This document shows, piece after piece, positions 1 to 7,714 of a stretch of 46,963 nt of DNA. The translations under genes and the position numbers were made by a program. The stretch is taken from NCBI GenBank assembly GCA_031254105.1, contig JAIRVB010000037.1:1-46963 (forward strand), in the 5' to 3' direction. The notes under the pieces are model-generated. The model worked only from the letters and a program-made list of their open reading frames with translations, ran no database searches and was not told the DNA's origin. Every line of letters begins with the position of its first letter. Position 1 is the stretch's first letter. Origin of the DNA: Chitinispirillales bacterium (GTDB taxonomy: Bacteria > Fibrobacterota > Chitinivibrionia > Chitinivibrionales > Chitinispirillaceae).

Positions 1-356
1 TTTTTGCTGGAATTTATGATAGAGGTTAAGAGTTTTATGAGTCCTGTGCAATCTTTAATTATGCTTTTAAATTCTGAATTTGATATATATCCAGTTTCAT
101 GAAGCAATTCTAACCAATACTCTGTTTCGCTGGCTTCTTTTAACGAAATGTTTAATTTAAACACAAAATCAGCCTTACTTTGCCCTCTGATTGCTTCTTT
201 TACATTTGCGCCAATACTCGTACCCGAACGTAAAAGCTGCTTCGACAAAACAAATTCTTTCTTTTCTCCACATAAATATTGATAAAGTTTTACTATACGA
301 ACCGCGAAACTTTTGCTCTTATCAACTACAACATTATCCCGTTTTATAAACTCCAT
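1..356 (-). CDS. Four-helix-bundle protein of the S23/IVP family (3' end off window)
   Basis: The minus-strand reading frame opens at ATG 356 and stays open to the window edge (118 codons), so the C-terminus is missing. The protein starts MEFIKRDNVVVDKSKSFAVR and contains LSKQLLRSGTSIGANVKEA, the hallmark of the 23S-rRNA intervening-sequence (IVP/S23) four-helix-bundle family, followed by the usual KADFVFKLNISLKEASETEYWLELL helix. The family averages about 120 residues, so nearly the whole protein is here. Relatives are encoded in rRNA intervening sequences and include Avd of diversity-generating retroelements; their biochemical role is poorly known. It starts inside the truncated DUF1016 reading frame, with an AT-rich tandem repeat just upstream, which suggests it arrived as an insertion. 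Family call is confident; the insertion scenario is inference. Confidence 0.8.
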   Translation of the reverse strand, partial: MEFIKRDNVVVDKSKSFAVRIVKLYQYLCGEKKEFVLSKQLLRSGTSIGANVKEAIRGQSKADFVFKLNISLKEASETEYWLELLHETGYISNSEFKSIIKDCTGLIKLLTSIINSSK

Positions 357-953
357 CCTAAATAATTATGAATTATGAATTGTGAATTATGAATTACGAA
401 AGCCTCATTTTTATTACGGGAAAGAGCCAACCGCTCATACAAGCTGCTGCCATATTGCCGCTGAAGCTGCTGATAAGTCCAATGCTGCTTTTGCGCCTCT
501 CTCTATCTCGTAAAACTTGCGCTCATTCTCGTTCTTTATACGCATTAAAATCAAATAATGCGACCAGCTGAGATTGAACGGATACAATTGGTCAGACGCC
601 GTATGACGTTTTCTTTTCTTTGAATCGTTTCCCAATTCGTCAGATGGCGTCTGACGAATTAGCGATGAATAAACTTTATAAAATGTTCTGGCGTTTTTTA
701 AATTTGTTTCCGAAAAACCTTTACCAAAACGCTCGTTGAGATACTTAGACAGCTCTTTCAATAAACCACGCCCATATTCAGCGCGCGCCTTGCCGCCCTG
801 CTCCTCTTCAATAATCATGCGGCCAACCTCAAAATAGGTTATGCACATTGTCAAGTCGGCAGTGCGGCTGACGAAACGGCGGGCCTGGTCGATCAGGTGA
901 GCTACGGTTTCGAAGAAGTCGTTTGATTTTTTGCGTTTTATTGGTTTAACCAT
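344..953 (-). pseudogene. DUF1016 (YhcG-type) protein, N-terminal domain, frameshifted and truncated
   Basis: From ATG 953 the protein (SNDFFETVAHLIDQARRFV, then YFEVGRMIIEEEQGG and YGRGLLKELSKYL) matches the helical N-terminal domain of the DUF1016/YhcG PDDEXK-nuclease family, often found beside restriction-modification genes. The frame as read ends at 435 with an unrelated tail after YEIER. Shifting frame at the short AG tract around 494-508 restores family sequence (QKQHWTYQQLQRQYGSSLYE, then RLALSRNKN), so loss of one GA dinucleotide is the likely lesion. Even after correction the gene runs into the tandem repeat and stops at 344, lacking the roughly 150-residue nuclease domain. An AGAGG ribosome site precedes the start. 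It lies downstream of the methyltransferase and nuclease genes on the same strand. Probably non-functional, unless the AG tract is phase-variable. Confidence 0.75.
364..400. repeat. AT-rich tandem 9-10-bp word repeat (AATTATGAAT type)
   Basis: Four near-identical copies of a word like AATTATGAAT follow each other directly between the S23 gene and the broken end of the DUF1016 gene. It coincides with the point where DUF1016 homology stops, so it may mark an insertion boundary. Confidence 0.75.
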
Positions 954-1076
954 TTTCTGTAGTACCTCTTTTCAAAATCGAATAGGTTTTGAAAAGATTG
1001 GCTACTGTGTTGATTGCGTTGGTTTGGAATTGTTGGTGTTTGAATTTCAGTTTCATGTGTAGTCGCTTTCGTTACA

Positions 1077-1985
1077 TTAAGCAAATAACTCAAAAATACT
1101 CTTTGCTACTTCTCCAGTTTCTGCCGCCCAGCGTATCTTTTTCTTTAATCCATCAACAAGTGAAATTTTTTTGTGTAATAAAGCATATATATCTTGACCA
1201 TCAAGCGTAATAAGATTCGTTGCTCTTCCGCGACCGAAAGCCTCAAGACCTTCTTTAGAAAAACCACTGTAGCTTATAATAATCCCTCTTGTCCACGATG
1301 ATTTTCCCATTATCTTTCCATTAAACGTTAACATGTCACTATTACCCAAAGGCTGCTTTTTCCATTTTGCTTCAATCAAATAATACTCACTATCTAATTC
1401 CAAACTTCCATCAATTTGTTCCCCACTCAACCTAAAAGATGGTCTTGGAGTCAATTCAAATTCACAAAACAATTTATTTAAAAATCTTTCAAAAGCAAAT
1501 CCTCTCACATTAGGATCAAGATTTTGTATTAAAAGAAACTCGTTGAGAAGTACATCATAATCAATTTGCTTATTTTTATCATTTTTAGGTTCAATATCTT
1601 TATCTTTTACTAAGCTGTTTAAAAAACTATTATCCCATAATTCAGGAATTTTGAAGCCTAATATAAGTATCAATTCGTTAAGTTTGGCTATCTCATTCTT
1701 CGTCATAGGGTTCTTTTTGGCCTTATAAGTAATTCCCTTATTAACAATAGTTATTATTAACTTGCAGAATTTTCCTCTTTCGAATTCGTATGTACTAGAA
1801 AGTAACGTACTTATAGTAGGCAGTTTGCTACCGCCTATAAAAAATTTTAATAATCCAAGTTCATTTGCGACACCTTGAAATGATACCGCTTGGTTTGCAC
1901 GAGGATGTGGCTTGTTAGGTAAAAAATCATATAACAATTCAGCGATATCATTTATGGCTTTTACATGTTTTGGTGTCAGTGACAT
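1077..1985 (-). CDS. Mrr-like PDDEXK restriction endonuclease
   Basis: 302 residues. The N-terminal 150 residues are not recognisable. The C-terminal half (about 160-275) has a PDDEXK nuclease core of the Mrr/restriction-endonuclease-like type: helix RGFAFERFLNKLF, then GEQIDGSLEL with Asp192, then YYLIEAKW with Glu205 and Lys207. It starts at ATG 1985 behind a strong GAGGAG site. The methyltransferase stop codon at 1995-1997 lies just before that site, so the two are almost certainly co-translated. This implies it is the cutting partner of the upstream Mod enzyme, in place of the usual Res helicase-nuclease. Substrate specificity cannot be read from sequence. Confidence 0.8.
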   Translation of the reverse strand: MSLTPKHVKAINDIAELLYDFLPNKPHPRANQAVSFQGVANELGLLKFFIGGSKLPTISTLLSSTYEFERGKFCKLIITIVNKGITYKAKKNPMTKNEIAKLNELILILGFKIPELWDNSFLNSLVKDKDIEPKNDKNKQIDYDVLLNEFLLIQNLDPNVRGFAFERFLNKLFCEFELTPRPSFRLSGEQIDGSLELDSEYYLIEAKWKKQPLGNSDMLTFNGKIMGKSSWTRGIIISYSGFSKEGLEAFGRGRATNLITLDGQDIYALLHKKISLVDGLKKKIRWAAETGEVAKSIFELFA

Positions 1986-1994
1986 ATTCTCTCC

Positions 1995-3902
1995 TCACAA
2001 TGTTTTTATCCCAATACCCTTATCCCTCAAAGTCAACCTCACATTACTCTTCTGCTCCGAATTCTCAAAACAAGCATCCGCAAAAATAATCCGCCCTGGG
2101 GCGTACTTTGCCATAGCTTCCGCATCTTCCGGCGTTACACTTTGAGCCAAACAAACGATAAATTTCATCTCTTCACCAACGCTAACACCATAAACCGTTT
2201 TACCGTTTATATTTATAGGCATAATAGGGGTCGATAATTCCTGACCCAGCTTCAACATAACCTCGTAAACCACATCCATATTGGAACGGTCGGGTTTTAT
2301 AATGTCAAGCATACCGCGGATACGGGCTTCAAGTTCTGCCAGCGCGTTTTCGCCTGTGATGGGTGAATCGTCCCAAAGTTTAAGATTGGATGAATCTAAT
2401 TTGAACACCCGAAAACCTATGTCGAGTGTTTCTGTTGTTAAGGGGTTGTCGGTTTTTATTTTTTCGCCTGCTCTGCGGATACGCTCTTTGCCGATTTCGC
2501 AGATGTTTTTGTATCCGGCTTTGAACGCTTCGGATTTTTCATCACATCGTTCGGGAAGCTGTACCATGATAAAACGACGATTGCCACCGTCTTCGGAATT
2601 GAGTTGCATAACAGCATGAGCAGTTGTAGCAGAACCAGAAAAGAAATCCAACACAATAAAAGGTTCTTTATCCTCTGTTAATGGAGCACCTTGCTCCACA
2701 AACAACTTTACCAAGTCAACAGGTTTTGGAAAATCAAAATATTCTTGTTCATCAAACAGCGTTCTCAATTCACGGGTAGCTTGAGTATTAAATACTGTAT
2801 CCAAAACCGTGCTGAAACCAGCAAATTCACCCGTTAAGTCTTTAACATATTTTTTACGTCGTGGGCGTCCCGTTACTTCTTTTGGAAAAATAACCTCACC
2901 TTTTTCTATTAACTCCTGCATACGAGATTTTTCATACCGCCAACCAGTTGGAGAACATTTATACGTTATACCTGTTACAGGATTAGTTAAATCGTAATGA
3001 AGATTTGGCCGCTGAGAAGCCGTAGCCAACCCCGTCATATCCGCACTCATCCAATCGCCTTTGGGATCATTATCTGGGTTAGAATACTTACTCATATCCG
3101 GAGACTTACCTCTAATTCGCCCACCATGTTTTGAATAACATAATAAATACTCATGATCTTCAGATACGCCCGTTTTTGAGCGACTATCAACCATCTGCCT
3201 GCGTTTCCAGATAAAAGTTCCTAAATGGTTCTCTTCGCCAAATACTTCATCACATATTTTCCGAAGATTGATAGCTTCATTATCATCAATACTAATAAAA
3301 ATCACCCCATCATCCCTAAGTAAATTCGCCGCTAATCTAAGCCTCGGATACATCATATTCAGCCAATTCGTATGAAACCGCCCCATGCTTTCAGGGTTAC
3401 TTTTTGTTGTCTGCTGTGTAATCTCCCGATACCGCGCCAGCGGGTCTGCGAAATCGTCTTCATACACAAAGTCGTTTCCGGTGTTATACGGCGGGTCAAT
3501 ATATATCATCTTGACTTTACGGTAATATGCGGTTTGCAGAAGTTTCAACACTTCAAGGTTATCGCCCTCAATATAAATATTTTGGGTGCTATCCCAATTT
3601 ACACTTTCCTCTACACACGGGCGTAAAGCCGCCGCGCTCCGTTTTCCGGCAAGCTGTAAACATTCCTGTTTGCCTTTCCACCGGAACTCATATTTTTCGC
3701 GGTTGTTTTCGTCAACCGTTTCAAACTGGCCGCATACAGCTAACAGTTTTGTCACATCTAATTTGCCGTCAACAAAACACTGGGGAAATATCAAACGGAG
3801 CTTATCCTGTTCGGCAAGTTCGATATCCATTGACAGGCCATCTATTTTTTCATGCATTGCCACGTTCTCCGAAATTTCAATTTGAAGCGGTTGATTACTC
3901 AA
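1995..3902 (-). CDS. mod: Type III-like site-specific DNA (adenine-N6/cytosine-N4) methyltransferase, Mod
   Basis: 635 residues. A beta-class amino-methyltransferase: catalytic motif IV DPPYNTG at 136-142 precedes the target-recognition region, and the SAM-binding motif I (LDFFSGSATTAHA) is at 418-430. Supporting motifs are IEGDNLEVLKLL and GVIFISIDDNE. The arrangement and N-terminus match Mod subunits of Type III restriction systems. The listed start is TTG; an in-frame ATG at 3857 sits 9 nt after a GGAG and is an equally good or better start, giving 620 residues. A normal Type III locus continues with a roughly 900-residue Res subunit; here a 302-residue PDDEXK nuclease follows 9 nt later. 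The protein should methylate a short asymmetric site, with specificity in residues 230-400. Confidence 0.9.
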   Translation of the reverse strand: MSNQPLQIEISENVAMHEKIDGLSMDIELAEQDKLRLIFPQCFVDGKLDVTKLLAVCGQFETVDENNREKYEFRWKGKQECLQLAGKRSAAALRPCVEESVNWDSTQNIYIEGDNLEVLKLLQTAYYRKVKMIYIDPPYNTGNDFVYEDDFADPLARYREITQQTTKSNPESMGRFHTNWLNMMYPRLRLAANLLRDDGVIFISIDDNEAINLRKICDEVFGEENHLGTFIWKRRQMVDSRSKTGVSEDHEYLLCYSKHGGRIRGKSPDMSKYSNPDNDPKGDWMSADMTGLATASQRPNLHYDLTNPVTGITYKCSPTGWRYEKSRMQELIEKGEVIFPKEVTGRPRRKKYVKDLTGEFAGFSTVLDTVFNTQATRELRTLFDEQEYFDFPKPVDLVKLFVEQGAPLTEDKEPFIVLDFFSGSATTAHAVMQLNSEDGGNRRFIMVQLPERCDEKSEAFKAGYKNICEIGKERIRRAGEKIKTDNPLTTETLDIGFRVFKLDSSNLKLWDDSPITGENALAELEARIRGMLDIIKPDRSNMDVVYEVMLKLGQELSTPIMPININGKTVYGVSVGEEMKFIVCLAQSVTPEDAEAMAKYAPGRIIFADACFENSEQKSNVRLTLRDKGIGIKTL

Positions 3903-4007
3903 CTCAGTTTGTTTTTTGTGTTATTTAAATATACATTAAACATTCAATATTTAATGACAAATTCGCGGTTTACAGTACAATAATCGGGTTGACTTATTAG
4001 CTTGGCT

Positions 4008-4086
4008 CATGATGTAGTTCACAGGTACATAGAAGATATGATAAGATCCGCGCTGCGGGCCGGTCAGGTATGGAGATGATAAACAA
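4008..4086 (+). pseudogene. Remnant of tyrosine-recombinase C-terminus (left copy)
   Basis: A short decayed stretch reads VVHRYIEDMIRSA in one frame and then, after a shift, GRSGMEMINN. The second part matches GWSGMEIITNY of the better preserved integrase tail at 6066-6296, and a 16-nt stretch is identical at nucleotide level (4062-4077 versus 6151-6166). It directly abuts the tRNA-Pro fragment, as the other tail sits next to the intact tRNA. The nucleophile Tyr is not preserved. Confidence 0.4.
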
Positions 4087-4128
4087 TCGGAGTGGAGGGA
4101 TTTGAACCCCCGGCCACTTGAACCCCAT
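4087..4128 (-). repeat. 3'-half tRNA-Pro fragment, probable att site (direct repeat of 6326-6367)
   Basis: These 42 bases match the 3' half of the intact tRNA-Pro(GGG) at 6326-6367 with one mismatch, in the same orientation, and stop in the anticodon loop. A direct repeat of a tRNA 3' half is the classic mark left by a tyrosine integrase that uses the tRNA as attB. The 2.2 kb between the copies is therefore a candidate island, and sequence to the left may be an older one. Confidence 0.85.
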
Positions 4129-4200
4129 AGAGTAAACAGGGGGCAAAAATAGCTTAAATGCGCTGTTTTGAGGGTTTTAACGCTAAATCAGAGTCTCAAA

Positions 4201-4240
4201 ATGTAGCTATTTTGTAGCTTGTAGCACTAAATGTAGCACC
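4201..4240. repeat. Four GTAGC direct repeats next to the att fragment (arm-site-like)
   Basis: GTAGC occurs at 4203, 4214, 4221 and 4233, mostly as TGTAGC, within 35 bp just inside the presumed island end. Two similar words (GTGTAGCA and ATGTAGTACC) occur near 6224-6243 at the other end. Closely spaced direct repeats flanking an att core are typical of integrase arm-binding sites; this role is inferred. Confidence 0.45.
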
Positions 4241-4337
4241 GCTTCTGTAAACTATTTCGCTGAGGAGCGTCCACTATTTTCTCTCTACAAACAACAACTT
4301 ATTTGCAAAATTACGGTTTATTTTCCTAAAAAACACA

Positions 4338-4592
4338 TTAGCGCAAATGAACATAACAAAACTTATCGGAAGTTATATCGCAAAAGAAGCGAAAATCTGT
4401 TTCGGCTCCGCTTTCGGTAAGCCAACGCCTTCTCCCCATACGGGCAGTCAAAACGAACCCCTCTTGCTTTAGCGGCGGCAATTCCGTGCGCATCGTTTCA
4501 CGTGTCGAGTTGAAATATTGCATCGTTCTTGCGAAAACCGATACAGTCATGGTAAAATAATCACATCGCAACGCAAAAGGCGGGAGACGCAT
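4338..4592 (-). CDS. Small reading frame of doubtful reality, weakly winged-helix-like
   Basis: An 84-residue frame divergent from the AlbA_2 gene, with starts 5 nt apart. The middle (YFNSTRETMRTELPPLKQEG then FVLTARMGRRRWL) loosely resembles the recognition helix and wing of a winged-helix regulator, and a shorter version could start at the internal ATG 4550. No ribosome site is convincing and there is no recognisable family. It may be a remnant or chance frame. Confidence 0.2.
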   Translation of the reverse strand: MRLPPFALRCDYFTMTVSVFARTMQYFNSTRETMRTELPPLKQEGFVLTARMGRRRWLTESGAETDFRFFCDITSDKFCYVHLR

Positions 4593-4597
4593 GACGC

Positions 4598-6037
4598 ATG
4601 GACAAGAAGAAATTACGTAGTATCCTTGCCGTCGGTGAAACGGTAACGGTCGAGTTCAAACAGTGTTCAAATGGTATATCTCCGAGTACCTATGAATCTG
4701 TATGCTCATTTTTGAACCGTTACGGCGGCGATATTTTTCTTGGCGTTGAAAACAATGGAACGGTCAGCGGGATTCCGGCGAATGCGGCATCGGATATTAT
4801 CAAAAACTTCATCAAGACGATTGGCAACCCTGAAGTCATATTGCCTACTGTCTACCTTGCGCCGGAGATTTTGAAATATGAAGGTAAAACTATCGTACAT
4901 ATCCATGTGCCGCCCAGCTCTGAAGTTCATAGTTATAAGAAAGTAGTCTATGACCGCGCAGACGACGCGGATGTAAAAGTAACTGCCACCGGACAGATCG
5001 CCGCGCTTTATATCCGCAAACAGAATATTTTCACTGAGAAGAAAATCTATCCTTACGCAAAAGATAAGGATTTACGGTTTGACCTTATACCCCGTATCCG
5101 CCAAATGGCAATGAACCGCTATCAAGACCATCCGTGGAAAAACTTGTCAGATTCGGAGCTTTTGCAAAGCGCAGGTTTGATTGGCGAAGACATGGAAACT
5201 GGCAAAAAGGGCTATAACCTTGCGGCAATTATGCTGCTTGGCCGGGATGATGTTATTTTGTCGGTCAATCCGGTATACCGTACAGACGCGCTTTTGCGAA
5301 AAGTAAACATTGACCGTTATGACGACCGGTTGATTGTTGAAACAAACCTTATCGACAGTTATGGATTGCTTATGCAATTCGCCGGGAAACACTTGTTAGA
5401 CAAATTTTACCTTGAGGGTGATGCGCGGGTCAGCCTGCGCAATATAATCGCCAGAGAAATGTTAGTGAATACACTGATACACCGAGAGTTCACAAGTTCA
5501 CATTATGCAAGATTCATTATTGAAAAAGACAGAATGTTTACCGAAAACGCCAATCGTGCCGTCAATAACAGCGTTATCACACCGGATAATTTTGAACCAA
5601 ACCCGAAAAATCCGATTATCGCGGCGTTCTTTCGTAATATCGGTTTGGCTGATGAGCTTGGCTCAGGTGTAAGAAAGCTGTACCGTTATGTTCCGCAATA
5701 TTCCGGCAAAGCGCCGGAACTGATTGACGGTGATATATTTCGGGTAATCGTTCCTTTAGATGATAAATATTCGTATGAAGCGGAAGCAAGCAAAGACTTC
5801 GGTTTAAATTTCGGTATAAACTTCGGTTTAAATTTCGGTATAACTGTAACGCAACAAAAAATCATTGAGTTAATGAGCAGCAACCCACATATAAATATAC
5901 AGGAAATCGCCGATAAAGTAGGTTTAACAAAACGTAGCGTCGAGTATTCTATCCGAACCTTAAAAAAAGCAGGTATCGTTAAACGTGCCGGAGCAAGGAA
6001 AAAGGGCAGTTGGATTGTTTCTATAAATAAATCCTGA
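4598..6037 (+). CDS. AlbA_2 (Schlafen-type) domain, HATPase_c_4 and winged-helix protein
   Basis: 479 residues. The N-terminus (about 10-135) is an AlbA_2/Schlafen AAA_4-type domain: GETVTVEFKQ, then CSFLNRYGGDIFLGVENNG. The middle (about 285-390) has the GHKL-like RecG_C/HATPase_c_4 signature AREMLVNTLIHRE and NPIIAAFFRNIGLADELGSG. A C-terminal winged helix (about 415-475) reads QEIADKVGLTKRSVEYSIRT. Such proteins are widespread, often annotated as putative transcriptional regulators or ATP-dependent helicases, and are frequent on mobile elements and near defence genes; the exact function is not established. Between the ATPase and the winged helix is a four-unit FG(L/I)(N/T) repeat encoded by a 12-nt tandem repeat at 5803-5850. 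It is the only convincing cargo gene between the two tRNA-Pro copies. A GGGAG lies 11 nt before the start. Confidence 0.85.
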   Translation: MDKKKLRSILAVGETVTVEFKQCSNGISPSTYESVCSFLNRYGGDIFLGVENNGTVSGIPANAASDIIKNFIKTIGNPEVILPTVYLAPEILKYEGKTIVHIHVPPSSEVHSYKKVVYDRADDADVKVTATGQIAALYIRKQNIFTEKKIYPYAKDKDLRFDLIPRIRQMAMNRYQDHPWKNLSDSELLQSAGLIGEDMETGKKGYNLAAIMLLGRDDVILSVNPVYRTDALLRKVNIDRYDDRLIVETNLIDSYGLLMQFAGKHLLDKFYLEGDARVSLRNIIAREMLVNTLIHREFTSSHYARFIIEKDRMFTENANRAVNNSVITPDNFEPNPKNPIIAAFFRNIGLADELGSGVRKLYRYVPQYSGKAPELIDGDIFRVIVPLDDKYSYEAEASKDFGLNFGINFGLNFGITVTQQKIIELMSSNPHINIQEIADKVGLTKRSVEYSIRTLKKAGIVKRAGARKKGSWIVSINKS

Positions 6038-6065
6038 CAAATCGCTATACAACCCCACAAAATAA

Positions 6066-6296
6066 AACCAAGTTTTTCCGGTCAGCTACAGCATTGAAAC
6101 AGCCATCTCTCAGGAAATAGAAGACTGGAGAATAGTAAGCGCCACAGGGTGGTCAGGTATGGAGATTATTACGAATTATAACCCCGATAATGCTCACCTT
6201 ATCGACCGTTACGATAGGGAGCGTGTAGCAAAATGTAGTACCGAGGCAAAATTAAGCGATGAATTTGTCAACAGACGAAACCTTGTAACTTGTTAA
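6066..6296 (+). pseudogene. Tyrosine-recombinase C-terminal remnant (right copy, facing tRNA-Pro)
   Basis: A 76-codon frame without a start codon, beginning after TAA 6063. It contains IEDWRIVSATGWSGMEII followed by TNYNP, which fits the terminal integrase block in which a His/Trp follows Gly and the nucleophile Tyr comes about nine residues later. The Arg-His-Arg part upstream is missing. It stops 30 bp before the 3' end of tRNA-Pro and points at it, the normal place for an island integrase. Frame and motif are seen; the identification is by pattern, not database search. Confidence 0.55.
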
Positions 6297-6325
6297 CTTG
6301 TTAATTTAGCAAAGTTTAGAACAAA

Positions 6326-6399
6326 TCGGAGTGGAGGGATTTGAACCCCCGACCACTTGAACCCCATTCAAGTGCCCTACCAGGCTGGGCTACACTCCG
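6326..6399 (-). tRNA. tRNA-Pro (anticodon GGG)
   Basis: On the minus strand the sequence folds as a complete cloverleaf. The acceptor is CGGAGTG/CACTCCG, the D-arm is AGCCCAGCCTGGTAGGGC, and the anticodon arm is CTTGA-ATGGGGT-TCAAG with anticodon GGG. The T-arm is GGGGG-TTCAAAT-CCCTC and the discriminator is A. CCA is not encoded. The 3' half is duplicated at 4087-4128, so this gene is an integration target. Confidence 0.92.
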
Positions 6400-6700
6400 A
6401 GAAGACACATAATATAAATAAGGCAGCGTGGATTGCGCAAGAGCTATCGTTATGCAAACTCCCTCTCCTGTACTTAATACATTGAGAACTTCATCTCCTC
6501 AGGGCAAAACTTGCGTTTTTTATATGTTTTGCCCAAATAACCATTTGGAATTGCAATTGCTTTAACTAACCTTCAGAAGCGCGTTACTGTTAACAAAGCG
6601 TAATAACGGCAATGGCGGATAGTGTTATATCTAAGCCAAAACCGCTGTTGTGCTGAGGTGCGCCTTAATCCCATGTTCTCAACAGAAGAGAGGTAAGGTT
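6400..6700. other. Intergenic region upstream of tRNA-Pro, with a 9-bp hairpin at 6502-6534
   Basis: No gene is seen. A perfect inverted repeat GGGCAAAAC/GTTTTGCCC with a 15-nt T-rich loop lies at 6502-6534. It is not followed by a T run on either strand, so it is not a clear terminator. The promoters of tRNA-Pro (leftward) and of the exported protein (rightward) must lie here, but I cannot place them. Confidence 0.5.
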
Positions 6701-7420
6701 ATGAAAAAACTGCTTACTGCCGCAAGCTTAACTTTTTTACTCTGCGTTTACGCGCAGTCAAGTGTTCCGGTGCAGGATATGTCACCGGATGCGCTGGCGC
6801 TGGAGTACTATGGACTGCTTAACGGGCAAAATACTCTTAATGATGACAAGTCGGTTCTTGCTATGCATATGATGCGTCTGCACTATTCGCCGGCTCCTAC
6901 GCTCCGGCTGAGCCTTGGTGTTGGAAACAGTAATTTTTACGTTGACCAGAAGGTGCGTTGTCAAACAGGGTTTTCACTTAGCGCCGGAGCGGCTCTGTTT
7001 GTCCCAAATATTCACCCGCTTATATCTCTTACCACCGGATTTGACAGTTACTATGTAAGCGGTTCCAGCGCCGAGGCCAGGAGTGTTGGAATTTTAAATG
7101 TTCCTTACGCCGGCGTTATTATTCACATGAGTGAATTTGTGGATCTTGAAATTGGAGGCAGCTATCAGTTCTTTGATCTGCAAAAAAGACATCCTGACGA
7201 TCCTGCAATAACCACGAGTATTGAGGAGCAGATAAGGATTTACTCATCACTTACACTGCATGATCCGGAGAGCGGAGTGTATTTGAGCGGCGGATTGAGT
7301 TCCTCTACAAATCAGCAGAAGTTAGACAGAAAAACCTTCCCTACCAACACTTCGGTATGGTTTCAGTTTGGAATTATTCTAAAACAGGATAAAGAAACCG
7401 CAAATTCAAGTGAATGGTAA
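6701..7420 (+). CDS. Exported, outer-membrane-barrel-like protein of unknown function
   Basis: I place the start at ATG 6701, after AGAGAGGTAAGG, giving 239 residues that begin with a signal peptide (MKKLLTAASLTFLLCVYAQS, cleavage likely after the Ala-Gln region). An upstream in-frame ATG at 6650 would add 17 residues and bury the signal. The mature protein alternates polar and hydrophobic residues in short strands (LRLSLGVGNSNFYV, FSLSAGAALFV, IRIYSSLTL, VYLSGGLSS, SVWFQFGIIL), as in an 8- to 10-stranded barrel. No conserved family is recognised. It is monocistronic, with a hairpin terminator 50 bp downstream. Confidence 0.7.
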   Translation: MKKLLTAASLTFLLCVYAQSSVPVQDMSPDALALEYYGLLNGQNTLNDDKSVLAMHMMRLHYSPAPTLRLSLGVGNSNFYVDQKVRCQTGFSLSAGAALFVPNIHPLISLTTGFDSYYVSGSSAEARSVGILNVPYAGVIIHMSEFVDLEIGGSYQFFDLQKRHPDDPAITTSIEEQIRIYSSLTLHDPESGVYLSGGLSSSTNQQKLDRKTFPTNTSVWFQFGIILKQDKETANSSEW

Positions 7421-7469
7421 GGCAGAGGCGGTTTAAGGTTTCTCCATCTGTTTTACTAAAGTTTTAAAC

Positions 7470-7507
7470 ACAGGGAGCGGATAAGTTAGACTTTATCTGC
7501 TCCCTGT
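7470..7507 (+). terminator. Strong hairpin after the exported-protein gene
   Basis: A 15-bp stem (ACAGGGAGCGGATAA against TTATCTGCTCCCTGT, one G-U pair) with an 8-nt loop lies 50 bp downstream of the stop codon. There is no T run, so it may stabilise the mRNA end rather than act as an intrinsic terminator. About 200 bp follow without a recognisable gene before the ankyrin gene. Confidence 0.55.
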
Positions 7508-7714
7508 AATATGGTGACTTAACAATACCTTGCTGGCCGAACCGCTCCCCGTCTGGTATAAAATTTGAAAACCAATGTTTATAAAGTTGATGAATTAAAA
7601 AAACTTGCATTTACCGATAAGCCGATAGTATGTTTGACAGTTGATTTTTGACTATTTGTTCACTATTGGCATCGTTATTTTAATTGTTCTAACTATCTAA
7701 AGGAGTTGTATCAC

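Noticed and set aside
435-571. Opposite-strand frame overlapping the DUF1016 gene end
   Set aside because: No ribosome site and no recognisable protein; the overlapping minus-strand sequence matches DUF1016 in two frames, which explains the region.
1995-3902. Diversity-generating retroelement suggested by the nearby S23/Avd-like gene
   Set aside because: No reverse transcriptase, template or variable repeat is seen in the window; the S23 family is much broader than Avd.
7560-7672. Short coding-like stretch (VYKVDELKKLAFTDKPIVCL) before the ankyrin gene
   Set aside because: About 25 codons with stops on both sides and no family; too short to call a gene remnant.
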